A program made the position numbers and the translations under genes. A DNA stretch of 64,000 nucleotides from Lysinibacillus alkalisoli (lineage in GTDB: Bacteria > Bacillota > Bacilli > Bacillales_A > Planococcaceae): contig NZ_BMJT01000006.1 in NCBI RefSeq assembly GCF_014643595.1, positions 124,001 to 188,000 on the forward strand, given 5' to 3'. The notes beneath the pieces were generated by a model. The model searched no databases. It was given only the letters and a program-made list of their open reading frames with translations, and was not told the origin of the DNA. Below, in pieces: positions 34,997 to 44,993 of the stretch (position 1 is the first letter of the stretch; each line of letters opens with the position of its first letter).

Positions 34997-35899
34997 CTAT
35001 TGAAAATAAAGGGAATATAAGTCTTGTAAAGTAATCGGGCCAACATGAATATTTGTCACTTGATGCCCTTGTAAAAAATCAATAATTTCCCCCACTGAAT
35101 GATTGGAGGCTTGTGAGAGATAACATAAGGTAGTACCATTCGGTAACGTTTGTACATCGCTATTTACAAATTGTTGAGTCAATGCTTTAGCAAGCTGTGT
35201 TGTGGCATCTTCCATACGAATGGTTGCTTTTGCTGTTGTTGCCACTAACGGCAATAAATCGGCCGCTAATTGTAATTGCCCACCTACTAAAAAGAAAATA
35301 CGATCGGCATATTTCTCTAGGTTCTCCAGTAAATGCGATGCAATAATAATCGTTTTACCTTCTGCTTTTTTTTGCAACAGTATTTGTGAGATTAATTCTA
35401 CATGTGTAGGGTCTAAACCATTCATGACTTCGTCCATTAGCATAATGGGTGTATCTGCTACAATTTGCATAGCAAAACATAAGCGTTGACGCATACCTAA
35501 TGAATACGTGCCTGTCTTTTTATTAACGTAACTAGCCATGCCTAATTGTTCAATCGTTTTTTCAATAAGTGATGGCGAACTCCCCCACATCACACTATAC
35601 ATTTTTAAATGCTCTTTACCTGATAAATGAGGATATAAATCGCTTTGATCAGGCATCATTGACATTTGTTGGTGTATATACACTTCATTCTTCTTCGTCG
35701 TATATTGCCATTTCTCCTGTAAAATTACACGTCCTTGATGAGGTTTAACGTAATTCATCATGACGTTCATTAAGGTTGACTTACCTGTGCCATTAGGTGC
35801 TACTAGCCCAATAATCTCGCCTTTATGAAACGTCATGCTAATATTTTGCAACACTTGCTTCGTGCCAAATTGCACGGTGATTTGCTGTAATTCAATCAT
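34997..35899 (-). CDS. ABC transporter ATP-binding protein
   Basis: 300 residues. Walker A GLVAPNGTGKST (Ala replaces the usual Pro-Asn context), Q-loop before MSMMPDQSDLYPHLSGKE, signature YSLGMRQRLCFAMQ and Walker B IMLMDEVMNGLDPTH. Note that Glu and Val follow the Walker B Asp in place of the usual Glu-Pro. The C-terminal 80 residues resemble the extension of exporter ATPases such as BcrA. It is the last gene of a three-gene operon with two permeases upstream. Confidence 0.9.
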   Translation of the reverse strand: MIELQQITVQFGTKQVLQNISMTFHKGEIIGLVAPNGTGKSTLMNVMMNYVKPHQGRVILQEKWQYTTKKNEVYIHQQMSMMPDQSDLYPHLSGKEHLKMYSVMWGSSPSLIEKTIEQLGMASYVNKKTGTYSLGMRQRLCFAMQIVADTPIMLMDEVMNGLDPTHVELISQILLQKKAEGKTIIIASHLLENLEKYADRIFFLVGGQLQLAADLLPLVATTAKATIRMEDATTQLAKALTQQFVNSDVQTLPNGTTLCYLSQASNHSVGEIIDFLQGHQVTNIHVGPITLQDLYSLYFQ

Positions 35900-35911
35900 T
35901 CTCTATCCCTC

Positions 35912-37102
35912 CTACATCCAATGACATCGTTTATTGTGACTGCATATTTTAATCAATATGGCTAATACAACAGCGCATAGGCTTAAAACAAGTATGCCCT
36001 GTGTCACTTGTAAACCTGGCGTATTATATAAAAAGTTACGATAACCTGTGACAATATCGCCAACTCTTATAAAACTAGTAGGTAACCATTCTACAGGACG
36101 ATAAGGCCCTATTTCGCGTTCGTAATAAAAGAACTCTAGCGTCATAAATAATGCGCCTATTACCAAAATAATAAACTCGTTTTTAAACACAATACTTATG
36201 AGGAGCACAAGTAAAATTGTCATCACGATTAGGAGCAATACTAATAACAATGATTGCCCAATCGCCACACCTAAAGGAACTGTAGTGAAATGACGCCCAC
36301 TATGCTCAAAAATAGGAACTGCTAAAGACAGTCGACCAAGTCCTTGTTGCATGGCAATTATACTAAAACTAATACCTACAGGAAGCAGTAAGAGGAGAGA
36401 GCCAATTAAAGCTACTATGCCTTTCATGCATAAACGATACCACTCTGAAACAGGGAAACCACGCAATATAGTACGATATGCTCTATCCTTTAAAACAATG
36501 TCTACACTTAATAATAAGCTGAAACCGAGTATAATAAAGGGTAAGAATGTTTGTAAACTGCGTTGTAACGTTTGCCAAGCCGTTTGCTCATTTAAAATTG
36601 GTAGAGTGAGCGCTTTATTATTTTCAGCATAGGCTGTGTATCGACTAGCTTCTCTTAAATAGCCGTATCTGCCATCTTCACGTGCAAATAAATTACCATA
36701 CGTATAATATAAAGGATGGTAAAAGAACATCTCACCATTAGCAGGGTAAATTAACTCATCTGAAAAGGTGTACCACTCTCCCGTGGCTTGAGCATAGGCG
36801 TGGTAATCTTTTTGTGCTAAAGCATCTAATCTGGCTTTATCTAACGCATTCCAATCGGTAAAAACAGCTAAAGCAAAACGAACTGTGGGATGTGTAAATG
36901 CTGTAACCTCTGTCGTATCAATGAAATGTTGCCGTGTATCATAACGTGCTTGAATTTCTTTTTCGTTCACTTGCTCAATAGGGTCATATTGAGGTGCTAG
37001 TGTCACGGCATAGTAAATGGCTAAACATAGCATAATGACATATAACGCAATATTTTTTTTATTAGTAAAAAATTGTGTCAGCTCTAATTTAAAATAACCC
37101 AT
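35912..37102 (-). CDS. ABC-2 type permease, second subunit
   Basis: 396 residues: one N-terminal helix, an extracellular stretch of about 140 residues, then five or six helices. The arrangement is that of ABC-2 exporter permeases with an enlarged external loop. Its neighbour at 37109 has the same layout, so they are likely partners in a heterodimer. GGGGTGAG precedes the ATG. 6 bases separate it from the upstream gene. Confidence 0.82.
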   Translation of the reverse strand: MGYFKLELTQFFTNKKNIALYVIMLCLAIYYAVTLAPQYDPIEQVNEKEIQARYDTRQHFIDTTEVTAFTHPTVRFALAVFTDWNALDKARLDALAQKDYHAYAQATGEWYTFSDELIYPANGEMFFYHPLYYTYGNLFAREDGRYGYLREASRYTAYAENNKALTLPILNEQTAWQTLQRSLQTFLPFIILGFSLLLSVDIVLKDRAYRTILRGFPVSEWYRLCMKGIVALIGSLLLLLPVGISFSIIAMQQGLGRLSLAVPIFEHSGRHFTTVPLGVAIGQSLLLVLLLIVMTILLVLLISIVFKNEFIILVIGALFMTLEFFYYEREIGPYRPVEWLPTSFIRVGDIVTGYRNFLYNTPGLQVTQGILVLSLCAVVLAILIKICSHNKRCHWM

Positions 37103-37108
37103 CGTATC

Positions 37109-38206
37109 TCACCCCTTCTGATCCCATATTGATGTAAATAAAAAGCGGATAGCTAAGGCTAATAACAGAATGCTAATGCTTATTGTGATTACACCATTCA
37201 TTACGATTAAAGTAGGCTTCTCTCCCGTTACTAAACTAGCCACGTCCACATAATTAAAGGGATACCATACTGCATGGTTACGCACATAGGGCACTAACAT
37301 CGGTAAGAGCCACAAAAGCATTTGCGTAAATATCGTTATATAATGATTTTTATATAACAAATTCAATATAATGGTTGTTAATATAACAAATAAGGCGATT
37401 AACATAAAGTAACCCATATATAATAAAATAACTTGGTATATTGGCCATGTAACAAACTCACCTGTATAAATAGCAACAGGATACTGTGCGTTGCTTGTGC
37501 CTTGCCATAACATCAACCCCATACTCACCACTAGGATTTGAATCATAAGCAGTCCTATGAACCCCCATGAAATAATAGCTTTTGACCAAATATATTGACC
37601 AACTGTCACAGGATAACCTCGCAATAAAGTGGCATGTGTAAAATCATCAATTACTGTAGTTGAACTATAGATTACTAAAACAATAAACCATATCCCACTT
37701 AATAAAGACATAATAAATAAAATAAAAGGATAATAGGTTAAATGATTTTCCTCAATAGCGATATGCTGTTTTTGCATACTTTCAGAAAAGGCAAGTTGTC
37801 GTTTATTTTGTGCAGATGTCGGTAAATTATTTTGCACCACTTCATATCCCTCGATTTGCTGTGCCTTCTCACGTAATTGCGTTAGCTTAATGGAACTATC
37901 CCAATACACTTCAATCCGGTTCATGCGCAGCGCCATAGCTTGGCGAGCGGCCTCCTGCTTTTGCAAGACTAAATTAGTATATAAATCGTCCTCATCAAAT
38001 GTGAGGTCATCCGCAATTTGGAATTTACTAAGTGCCACTGTAATAGATTGTCGTTCGACAGCGGTTTCACGTTCTTTATCCCCAATATGCAAAGTATGTA
38101 TGTAAATGACACTGCCACATAATACGACTAAAACGGCGACTGCAGCAAAAATATTGCGTGTTGATGTACGCTCTAACATAAATTGTGTACGCAACATATT
38201 TAACAT
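37109..38206 (-). CDS. ABC-2 type permease, first subunit
   Basis: 365 residues with an N-terminal helix (NIFAAVAVLVVLCGSVIYI), an extracellular helical region rich in charged residues and five C-terminal helices. First gene of the exporter operon; GGAGG lies 8 bases before the ATG. The divergent AraC-type gene at 38315 is the obvious candidate regulator. Such operons often export peptides or drugs, but the substrate is unknown. Confidence 0.82.
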   Translation of the reverse strand: MLNMLRTQFMLERTSTRNIFAAVAVLVVLCGSVIYIHTLHIGDKERETAVERQSITVALSKFQIADDLTFDEDDLYTNLVLQKQEAARQAMALRMNRIEVYWDSSIKLTQLREKAQQIEGYEVVQNNLPTSAQNKRQLAFSESMQKQHIAIEENHLTYYPFILFIMSLLSGIWFIVLVIYSSTTVIDDFTHATLLRGYPVTVGQYIWSKAIISWGFIGLLMIQILVVSMGLMLWQGTSNAQYPVAIYTGEFVTWPIYQVILLYMGYFMLIALFVILTTIILNLLYKNHYITIFTQMLLWLLPMLVPYVRNHAVWYPFNYVDVASLVTGEKPTLIVMNGVITISISILLLALAIRFLFTSIWDQKG

Positions 38207-38314
38207 TGGTCACACCTCCATATATTTCTCTCTTATTATTGCGTATAATCAAAATATTCAATCGATCATACACAAGCTTTTTTATTATACCTAATTTTAT
38301 ATCGAGGTGTTACT

Positions 38315-38995
38315 ATGTTTCCTATTGAATTTGAGAAAGACTATGTCAGTTTTCATACCAAAAACGTGCAAGCGGAACAACATCAGCATTATTATATCCA
38401 AATCACAGTAGCCCTTACAGAGCCCTTTCATGTGAAGACGGCTACACAAAATGAGCACACACATGCTGTTATCATCCAAGCAAATTACCCACATACTTTA
38501 ACAAGTAAAGGGCCCTTGCTCTTTTTACTCATTAACCCTGAGTCCTTGTTAGGTGAAGCTATACAGCAACTCACTCAGCAACCACTGACCCCATTTTCAT
38601 TGCGTCAAAACCCTTGTACTAGCAAACAACTCATCCTGTGGCTTACCACACAATACACACCATATAAACAGGGGTTAGATGATCGTATACAACTCGTCTT
38701 ACAAGCACTACAACAGCATGATGTCACTACTTTTAATATTGCACATTTAGCTAGGTGTGTATTTTTATCAGAAAGTCGGCTATCTCATCTTTTTAAAGAA
38801 CAAGTGGGTATTTCTATGCGCAGTTATTTTGTACATGAAAAATTAAAAACAGCTTTTTGGTTGGTATGCCAAAATTACTCTTTAACAGATGCTGCTGTTG
38901 CTGCTGGCTTTTCAAGCGCTTCTCACTTTACTCGTACAGCTAAAGAAAAGCTTGGAGTAACGCCACGTGATATTAAAAAGATAGCATCTATGTGA
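38315..38995 (+). CDS. AraC family regulator
   Basis: 226 residues. An N-terminal sensor of about 125 residues (cupin-like, poorly conserved) precedes the double helix-turn-helix: NIAHLARCVFLSESRLSHLF, then LTDAAVAAGFSSASHFTRTA and LGVTPRDIKKI. GAGGTG lies 5 bases before the ATG. It is divergent from the ABC exporter operon with 108 bases between, which suggests it controls that operon. Confidence 0.87.
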   Translation: MFPIEFEKDYVSFHTKNVQAEQHQHYYIQITVALTEPFHVKTATQNEHTHAVIIQANYPHTLTSKGPLLFLLINPESLLGEAIQQLTQQPLTPFSLRQNPCTSKQLILWLTTQYTPYKQGLDDRIQLVLQALQQHDVTTFNIAHLARCVFLSESRLSHLFKEQVGISMRSYFVHEKLKTAFWLVCQNYSLTDAAVAAGFSSASHFTRTAKEKLGVTPRDIKKIASM

Positions 38996-39047
38996 AAGTA
39001 TTTTGCATAGCCTTTACGCTATGCTTATTGATAAGAGGTGAGCATAA

Positions 39048-39752
39048 ATGAAACAATATTTAGAAGAAACGGTGATGCTAAATTATGATCATCCAACCAT
39101 TCAAACGCTAATTCAACAACAACATTGGCAATCATTAGACGGTATACCACAAATTGCAGCCATTTATGATTATGTGCGCAACCAGATTGTATTTGGTTAT
39201 AATGTGCGTGATGATTTATGTGCATCTCAAGTGTTAGCAGATGGCTATGGGCAGTGTAATACTAAAACAACATTACTCATGGCTCTGCTACGTGCTGTTG
39301 GTATTCCTTGTCGCATACGTGGCTTTTATATCCACAAAACAATGCAAAAAGGGGCACTAACTGGCATTGTTTATTTCTTTGCTCCTCAAAAAATTGTCCA
39401 TGCTTGGACAGAGGTCTATGTGAATAACTCTTGGGTTGCACTTGAAGGGGTTATTGTGGATGATTGTTTTTTACAATATGCTAAACCTAAACTACAAGCT
39501 AAAAATGGTGGCCTTTTAGGTTATGGCATTGCTGTTGACTTGCAAGATACCTTTGATGTTGATTTTTGTGGTAAAAGCACGTATATCCAAAGTTATGCTA
39601 TTACAGATGAGCTTGGCATATTTTCTAGTCCCGACTTATTTTTTGCACAGTATCACAATACACCTACATGGATTAAACAGCGCCTCTTTGCTATTTTACG
39701 CAAACGTATTAACCAACGACTAACTGTAATGCGCAATACGATCAAAAGGTGA
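39048..39752 (+). CDS. Transglutaminase-like domain protein
   Basis: 234 residues. The papain-like catalytic triad of the transglut_core family is visible: Cys in GYGQCNTKTTLLMALLRAVG, His in KIVHAWTEVYVNNSWV and Asp in the following strand (EGVIVDDCF). There is no signal peptide, so it is cytoplasmic. Such proteins act as proteases or peptide-modifying enzymes; the real substrate is unknown. GAGGTGA before the ATG. Confidence 0.85.
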   Translation: MKQYLEETVMLNYDHPTIQTLIQQQHWQSLDGIPQIAAIYDYVRNQIVFGYNVRDDLCASQVLADGYGQCNTKTTLLMALLRAVGIPCRIRGFYIHKTMQKGALTGIVYFFAPQKIVHAWTEVYVNNSWVALEGVIVDDCFLQYAKPKLQAKNGGLLGYGIAVDLQDTFDVDFCGKSTYIQSYAITDELGIFSSPDLFFAQYHNTPTWIKQRLFAILRKRINQRLTVMRNTIKR

Positions 39753-39785
39753 GGCCATGAAAAGCGCCCCACCTTTTGATCGTAT
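39737..39785. terminator. Bidirectional terminator overlapping the stop codon
   Basis: Perfect 16-bp inverted repeat ATACGATCAAAAGGTG / CACCTTTTGATCGTAT. The left arm includes the end of the transglutaminase-like gene. Confidence 0.85.
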
Positions 39786-39792
39786 TCAACAT

Positions 39793-40770
39793 TTAGTCTT
39801 CGATATCCATTAGTTTTTGTGCAATAACGCGTACAGCAAGAATACTCGCTGAGTTTAAAGAACCATTATAAATATAAACATGATTATTTTTCACAGCGTC
39901 TAGTGATTGCCACGTTTGTAAGCTTGCTACATTAGCAATCGTTGCCTCCGCTACTTTTTCATCGTGTTGTACAATAATATAATCTGGATTCATCTCACCT
40001 AAACCCTCTAGTGACAATGCTTCTGCCTCTTCTGGGTATAATTCAGGTGCTTTTAAACCAAAGCTATCCTCTTTATAGTAGACGGCATTTTTACTACCTT
40101 GTGCAATAAAATCTTTGCCATCTGCGCGTAATACAGCAAATGTTTTGTCCATTTTATCGCCTAACTTAGTACGTGTTTCATTGACAAGTTCTTCTGTCTC
40201 TGCAATATATTCATCTGCTAATGACTCTTTACCTACTAACGCTGCAATGAAGCGTGTTGTGTTTTGCCATGTATCTGTGTAATCAATTTGTATGACAGGT
40301 GCGATTTTTACTAAGCTATCATAATTTTTATCGACTTGTCCTTTAAATGCAATGATGATATCTGGTTGTGCTTGTGCAATCATCTCCAGATTAGCCTCAC
40401 GCCCGCTACCTAAATCTATTACTTCTTCCTCCTTAAAAGGTGCTAATGTTTCATAATCCTCTAATGATTCGGCTGCACTTGTTGATGCGTAAGGTGTTTC
40501 TTCTAAGGCAAATAAATAATCCATATATAAAGGGTGCAATACAGCTACTTTTGTTGGCTTAGCTTCCAATGTAATTTCATTGTCTGCTGCATCTGTGATT
40601 GTACGTGGCCATGCGGTATCTGTTGTTTGCTCCTCTTTATCACTTTGTGTAGCTTGCTGCTCTATTGATTTTGCTGCTGTGTTCTCTGTAGTTTTGTCGT
40701 CTTTCGAACAACCTGCTACTATACCTAATAAAAGAAAGGTAGCCAGAAATAAGAGGCTTAATTTTTTCAT
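39793..40770 (-). CDS. Iron-siderophore ABC transporter substrate-binding lipoprotein
   Basis: 325 residues. Lipoprotein signal LFLATFLLLGIVAGCSKDD with the lipobox before Cys21, then a charged linker and two periplasmic-binding-protein lobes of the FecB/FhuD type (VAVLHPLYMDYLFALEE; AQAQPDIIIAFKGQV; GLGEMNPDYIIVQHDE). It binds Fe-siderophore outside the membrane. A perfect Fur box lies upstream. The permease and ATPase partners are not adjacent, so it works with components encoded elsewhere. Confidence 0.92.
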   Translation of the reverse strand: MKKLSLLFLATFLLLGIVAGCSKDDKTTENTAAKSIEQQATQSDKEEQTTDTAWPRTITDAADNEITLEAKPTKVAVLHPLYMDYLFALEETPYASTSAAESLEDYETLAPFKEEEVIDLGSGREANLEMIAQAQPDIIIAFKGQVDKNYDSLVKIAPVIQIDYTDTWQNTTRFIAALVGKESLADEYIAETEELVNETRTKLGDKMDKTFAVLRADGKDFIAQGSKNAVYYKEDSFGLKAPELYPEEAEALSLEGLGEMNPDYIIVQHDEKVAEATIANVASLQTWQSLDAVKNNHVYIYNGSLNSASILAVRVIAQKLMDIED

Positions 40771-40803
40771 ACGTGACGAACTCCTTTAATAAACTCTCTA
40801 TAA

Positions 40804-40820
40804 TTGATAATGATTATCAA
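40804..40820 (-). promoter_or_regulatory. Fur box
   Basis: TTGATAATGATTATCAA, a perfect palindrome with the Bacillus Fur consensus, 33 bases before the siderophore-binding-protein start. Iron-replete Fur would repress the gene. Confidence 0.93.
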
Positions 40821-41132
40821 ATATAGGCGTATTAAGCATAGCATAGCTAAAAAAAATGTACATGCAACTTTATACAAGTGACTTGTACTTTTACATAGTG
40901 TTTTTATATTAATTAAAACGATTAATATCATATTAAAATCATAAATATATTAAAATGAAGGTTTTTCTCTCCTAATAATCTATTACCTTATCATTTATGG
41001 AGTTAAAATTGGCGAAAGTTAGTCATATAATACCGGCAATTATGAATACCGTATAATACCTCTTTACGCTCTAGAGCATTTTCTTTATAATTATAACTAG
41101 GTACTAATATCAAATACTAAGGAGCAATCATT
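40821..41132. other. AT-rich intergenic region
   Basis: About 310 bases between the Fur-controlled gene and fabZ. No ORF, RNA fold or strong hairpin seen; it must hold the fabZ promoter. Confidence 0.5.
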
Positions 41133-41564
41133 ATGTTAAATACACAAGAGATTCAAGCTATTATTCCACATCGTTATCCCTTTTTATTAGTGGATCGTAT
41201 TTTAGAAGTTGAAGAGGGGAAGCATGCTGTTGGGATTAAAAATGTGACAGCTAACGAAGAATTTTTCAATGGCCATTTCCCTAATTATCCTGTAATGCCA
41301 GGTGTGTTAATTGTGGAAGCATTGGCACAAGTGAGCGCTGTTATCATGCTTATGAAAGAGGAAAACAAAGGGCAAATTGGTTTATTCGCAGGCATTGATA
41401 AATGCCGATTCAAACGCCAAGTTGTGCCGGGTGACCAGTTACGTTTAGAAGTTACGATGACACGTACACGAGGAAAGATTGCTAAAGCAACGGCTGTAGC
41501 TACTGTTGAAGGTGAAGTGGCATGTGAGGCAGAAGTAACATTTGCATTAATGGATCAAGCTTAA
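41133..41564 (+). CDS. fabZ: 3-hydroxyacyl-ACP dehydratase FabZ
   Basis: 143 residues, full length. Hot-dog-fold dehydratase of fatty-acid elongation. Motifs: [38 protein letters not shown] with the catalytic His and the Glu of VEALAQ, and [23 protein letters not shown] stands 8 bases before the ATG. It is monocistronic, without accA/accC neighbours, as often in Bacillales. Confidence 0.96.
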   Translation: MLNTQEIQAIIPHRYPFLLVDRILEVEEGKHAVGIKNVTANEEFFNGHFPNYPVMPGVLIVEALAQVSAVIMLMKEENKGQIGLFAGIDKCRFKRQVVPGDQLRLEVTMTRTRGKIAKATAVATVEGEVACEAEVTFALMDQA

Positions 41565-41624
41565 CTACGAGTTGGCCACTTCTTAGCCATATACATGCAA
41601 AATAATAATTACCTAGTGGTCACT

Positions 41625-41662
41625 AAAAAACAGCAAACCGACATCTGTCACTTTGCTGTTTT
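41625..41662. terminator. Bidirectional terminator
   Basis: AAAAAACAGCAAA / TTTGCTGTTTT between fabZ and the phosphatase gene. Confidence 0.8.
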
Positions 41663-41675
41663 CATTATCTATGCA

Positions 41676-42383
41676 TCATTTGTCTGTAGAAGGTATGGCA
41701 TACGTTTGTACGATTTGTCCATCTTCACGAATTAACAAGCCATTTAACTGCCCACCATATACTGCGCCACCATCAATCGCGACATAACGCCCCTCATCAC
41801 CTAGCCAAATACGATTGGTTTCATCAGGATTAATATATTTTGTTGGTGTATGACCAAAAACATTGGTATAGCTTGTTTTATTTGGCAATGTATAATGCTC
41901 TCTAATCCAAATAAAGTCATCTTTTGCCGTAAGCTGCCAATCTTCAAGGCGCGTATCAAAGCCTGCATGTGTAAATAACACTTGGTTAAACACATAAAAG
42001 CGTTTACTCTTTGCTAAAAATGCCAATTCATCAGGCCTTTTTTGTGGAATTAAAGACACATACTCTTCAATAGGGCGCGCAAACTCCTCTGCTAGTAAAG
42101 ATTGCAGTGTTGCCATACCACCATTGCGCTCATATCTTGACTGCGCCTCTTTAGGATAACGTAAAAAATCAAGTAGCATCTGATCGTGATTTCCCATCAC
42201 TACCGTTACTTTGTGAGTTTGTTGCAGCTGCATAATTTTTTGGAGCACCTCTAATGATTGTGGCCCACGATCAATCATATCCCCTAAAATGACTAATTCA
42301 TCTTCTTGTTGCCAATAACTTAATAGTTGTTCAAAGCTCTCATACATCCCGTGAATATCACTTACAACAAATGCTTTTCTCAT
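41676..42383 (-). CDS. Metallophosphoesterase, PrpE/ApaH-like serine/threonine or nucleotide phosphatase
   Basis: 235 residues with the complete metal-binding set: SDIHGMYESF (D-x-H), LGDMIDRGPQS (GDxxDRG), VMGNHDQM (GNHD) and FTHAGFDTR. In this order the family comprises lambda-type protein phosphatases and diadenosine tetraphosphatases. AGGGGG precedes the ATG. It is monocistronic and cytoplasmic. Confidence 0.9.
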   Translation of the reverse strand: MRKAFVVSDIHGMYESFEQLLSYWQQEDELVILGDMIDRGPQSLEVLQKIMQLQQTHKVTVVMGNHDQMLLDFLRYPKEAQSRYERNGGMATLQSLLAEEFARPIEEYVSLIPQKRPDELAFLAKSKRFYVFNQVLFTHAGFDTRLEDWQLTAKDDFIWIREHYTLPNKTSYTNVFGHTPTKYINPDETNRIWLGDEGRYVAIDGGAVYGGQLNGLLIREDGQIVQTYAIPSTDK

Positions 42384-42465
42384 AAAATCCCCCTATTGTC
42401 GTTACTTATGCTTTATCATCGGCTCTTTAGTATTGACTTTGTATTCTTTCCTCACATATTTTATC

Positions 42466-42496
42466 AAAAAAAGAGATGTTCACATAAAGAACACCT
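42466..42496 (-). terminator. Terminator after glycerophosphodiesterase gene
   Basis: Minus strand AGGTGTTC / GAACATCT hairpin followed by a T7 run. Confidence 0.75.
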
Positions 42497-42505
42497 CCAC
42501 ACCTA

Positions 42506-44278
42506 TTATAAATTCTCCTCGATTAAAAATTGCACCCGCTGTAACAATCCTTGATCTTCTTCATAAGAGTCACGCACTTTGACCGCTTCTGTTACATAAT
42601 TCGTAATTAAACCATATACATCTAAACGCATATAATGGTGCATTAAATCTTCTTGATTAACCGTCCATACAAAAATCTTTTTATCCGCTTCATCAGCTCT
42701 TTGCTTTAAAGACTTTGTGACAGAGAAATCTTCTAAACTTAAAAAATCAGCTGTAGTATCTGGAATCTCACCAATATTTAAGGCAATAATTTCACTTGTT
42801 GCAATTAAGGGGTCTAGCTCCTTCATCTTTTTCAAATGTTTAGGGTCTAACGATTGCACAACATAATCATAAGCCACATCTTTTTCTTGTAAAAGTTTTA
42901 TCAAATTGGCTTCCATCTCTGGTGACTCATGCCCATAAATTTTTGTTTCGACAAGCAACTTCATGTCTAATTCTTTAGCACGGTCAATATAATCTTCAAA
43001 TGTTGGTAAGGGCTCTTTAAATTTACCACTTGTTAATGTAACTTGCTCTAACTCAGCGAGCGTCATCTTACCAATGATATCACTTGAACCACCAAGACGA
43101 CGCAATGTTTTATCATGATAAACAACAAACTTTTTATCTTTTGTTTCTTGAATATCCATTTCAACCATCTCGGCTCCTGCTTTGTGCGCAGCCTCCAAAC
43201 TAGCAACTGTATTCTCTAATGCAACTGCGGCATAACCACGATGAGCAACAATTTTTGTTAGCGGCTGATATACGGTCTCTTTTAATGTACTAGTATGAAT
43301 GAAGGCAAAAATGATAAAGCCTGCTGCTAGCAACCAGCGATATTTTTTTGCATATTGTGTTAATGTCATCCCTTGATATGTGCTTACTACTTGCTGTTGG
43401 TCACCTCTTTCAATAATGGTTAATGCCTCTGTTAACATAGGTTGTAACAGAGCGCTTAATACAAAGGCAACACCTTGAATCAAGGTAAAACTAATACCTG
43501 CTAAAATGGGCAGTTGAATATGGGCATAATGTTCAGCAATAAATAAAGGCGCTAGACTGATTAGCGTAGTACATGTAATAATCAGTGAAAAACTCACTAC
43601 AATTAACAGCAAGCTCACTACAATTTTTATGACTTTACCTTTTGTGTTTTGCCAACTCAATTTTAATGATTTACGTAGTGATGCCTCTTTGTCTGTTGCA
43701 AAGTATAGTAAGGTGAAAATAAAACGCACATTTACATACAATACAAGCAATAAACTGACTAGCACAATAATTGCACCCATTGTTGTGTTCTCTAATTCAT
43801 CTGTAATAAATTTAGGGATTTGTAGTGAGGCTGTCCAAGAGGTGTTTAATCCTAGCGAAGCAATAGGCAACATAATTGCCATATACACCGTAAATAATAA
43901 AAAATGCAAGCTAAAAAACTTTGGCAACTTCGCATTTAAATCACGAATGATCGTGCGAAACGTGAATTTTTCATTCGAACGTTGATACTTTGCTAATAAA
44001 AAATAATACCCAAACTCATAAAAAATAAAAAATGTTAATAAAAACAATAAAATCAATAAACAAACTAATGCGAGTGGGCTTGAGAGTAGTTGTACAAGAT
44101 TTGTGTTGGTAATACTAGATAACCCAGCCATCTCTAACATCGTGTAAAACAAAAATAACACAATAGGCAGTGCGATAAACCAACGAATACTTTGCAATAA
44201 GATAAAGCCAAATAAATATTCTTTCGGGTTTGCTGTAATACGTTTCGCACTCATTTGCAATACGGAAAACATCTTCAT
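42506..44278 (-). CDS. Membrane-bound glycerophosphodiester phosphodiesterase
   Basis: 590 residues. The first 330 form a membrane domain with about seven helices (GPDPase_memb type). The rest is a GDPD barrel: IVAHRGYAAVALENTVASLE, EMVEMDIQETKDKKFVVYHD, KLLVETKIYGHESPE and WTVNQEDLMHHYM, with the catalytic His, Arg, Glu and Asp residues. It hydrolyses glycerophosphodiesters to glycerol-3-phosphate, perhaps at the membrane face. GAGGTG is 6 bases before the ATG at 44278. It is monocistronic. Confidence 0.92.
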   Translation of the reverse strand: MKMFSVLQMSAKRITANPKEYLFGFILLQSIRWFIALPIVLFLFYTMLEMAGLSSITNTNLVQLLSSPLALVCLLILLFLLTFFIFYEFGYYFLLAKYQRSNEKFTFRTIIRDLNAKLPKFFSLHFLLFTVYMAIMLPIASLGLNTSWTASLQIPKFITDELENTTMGAIIVLVSLLLVLYVNVRFIFTLLYFATDKEASLRKSLKLSWQNTKGKVIKIVVSLLLIVVSFSLIITCTTLISLAPLFIAEHYAHIQLPILAGISFTLIQGVAFVLSALLQPMLTEALTIIERGDQQQVVSTYQGMTLTQYAKKYRWLLAAGFIIFAFIHTSTLKETVYQPLTKIVAHRGYAAVALENTVASLEAAHKAGAEMVEMDIQETKDKKFVVYHDKTLRRLGGSSDIIGKMTLAELEQVTLTSGKFKEPLPTFEDYIDRAKELDMKLLVETKIYGHESPEMEANLIKLLQEKDVAYDYVVQSLDPKHLKKMKELDPLIATSEIIALNIGEIPDTTADFLSLEDFSVTKSLKQRADEADKKIFVWTVNQEDLMHHYMRLDVYGLITNYVTEAVKVRDSYEEDQGLLQRVQFLIEENL

Positions 44279-44403
44279 TATTTTCACCTCAATAGTATTT
44301 TACGTGATATATTTTATTTCTATCATACAAAAGAATGCATCAACTAACAGCTTAATTTTACAATAATTTTCAATAATACAAGATAACTTCATTCATATCA
44401 GGC

Positions 44404-44446
44404 ATAAAAAAATACCACTGAATAGTTAACTCAGTAGTATTTTTAT
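44404..44446 (-). terminator. Terminator after GNAT gene
   Basis: AAAAATACCACTGA / TCAGTAGTATTTTT with T runs on both strands, beyond the stop at 44505. Confidence 0.8.
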
Positions 44447-44504
44447 TGTTCTCAAATGCAATAAAGTGTAAAAAATATTAGACAAATAAGCTTTCACCAT
44501 TGTA

Positions 44505-44981
44505 TTACAGCTTTGTTTTACTATAAATATATTGTTGAGCACCAAAGCGCTCCACTTGTTTGTCAATAGTCATGCCGATGCTCTCTAATAATCGACAAGA
44601 TGCACGATTAGCACATTGCGTTTCGGCAATGATTTTATCTACTTTTAATTGCTCAAAAGCATAGTGCAATACCGCTAGGGCACATTGTTTAGCATACCCT
44701 TTTCCCCACCACTCTGGCAAAAATTGATAAGACAGCTCGTAATACTCACCATCATGATGTTGGTCTAAACAAATTAAGCCACATGCGGTGTTTGTCTGCT
44801 TTTCATAAACTGCCCAGTAATAAGGCATTGTCAAAAACTCTGCATAAATCACTTGGATTTGTGATTTTGTGCGTGTACCACCTAAATAGGCACGCACTTT
44901 ATCATTTGTATATAATGCATGGATCAGTGCATCATGCGTCGCATCTAAAGATACTAATTTACAATTTTTTGTCGCTAACAT
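44505..44981 (-). CDS. GNAT family N-acetyltransferase
   Basis: 158 residues starting MLATKNCKLVSLDATH. The core YELSYQFLPEWWGKGYAKQC binds acetyl-CoA and is followed by ETQCANRASCRLLESIGM, as in Acetyltransf_3 enzymes. GAGGTG lies before the ATG. It starts 12 bases after the membrane-protein gene on the same strand, so they may be cotranscribed. Confidence 0.86.
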   Translation of the reverse strand: MLATKNCKLVSLDATHDALIHALYTNDKVRAYLGGTRTKSQIQVIYAEFLTMPYYWAVYEKQTNTACGLICLDQHHDGEYYELSYQFLPEWWGKGYAKQCALAVLHYAFEQLKVDKIIAETQCANRASCRLLESIGMTIDKQVERFGAQQYIYSKTKL

Positions 44982-44993
44982 ATTACACCTCTT

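Noticed and set aside
34997-38314. ABC exporter as a known bacteriocin or bacitracin system
   Set aside because: Only general ABC-2 features are visible; no adjacent sensor kinase or biosynthetic genes, so no substrate is claimed.
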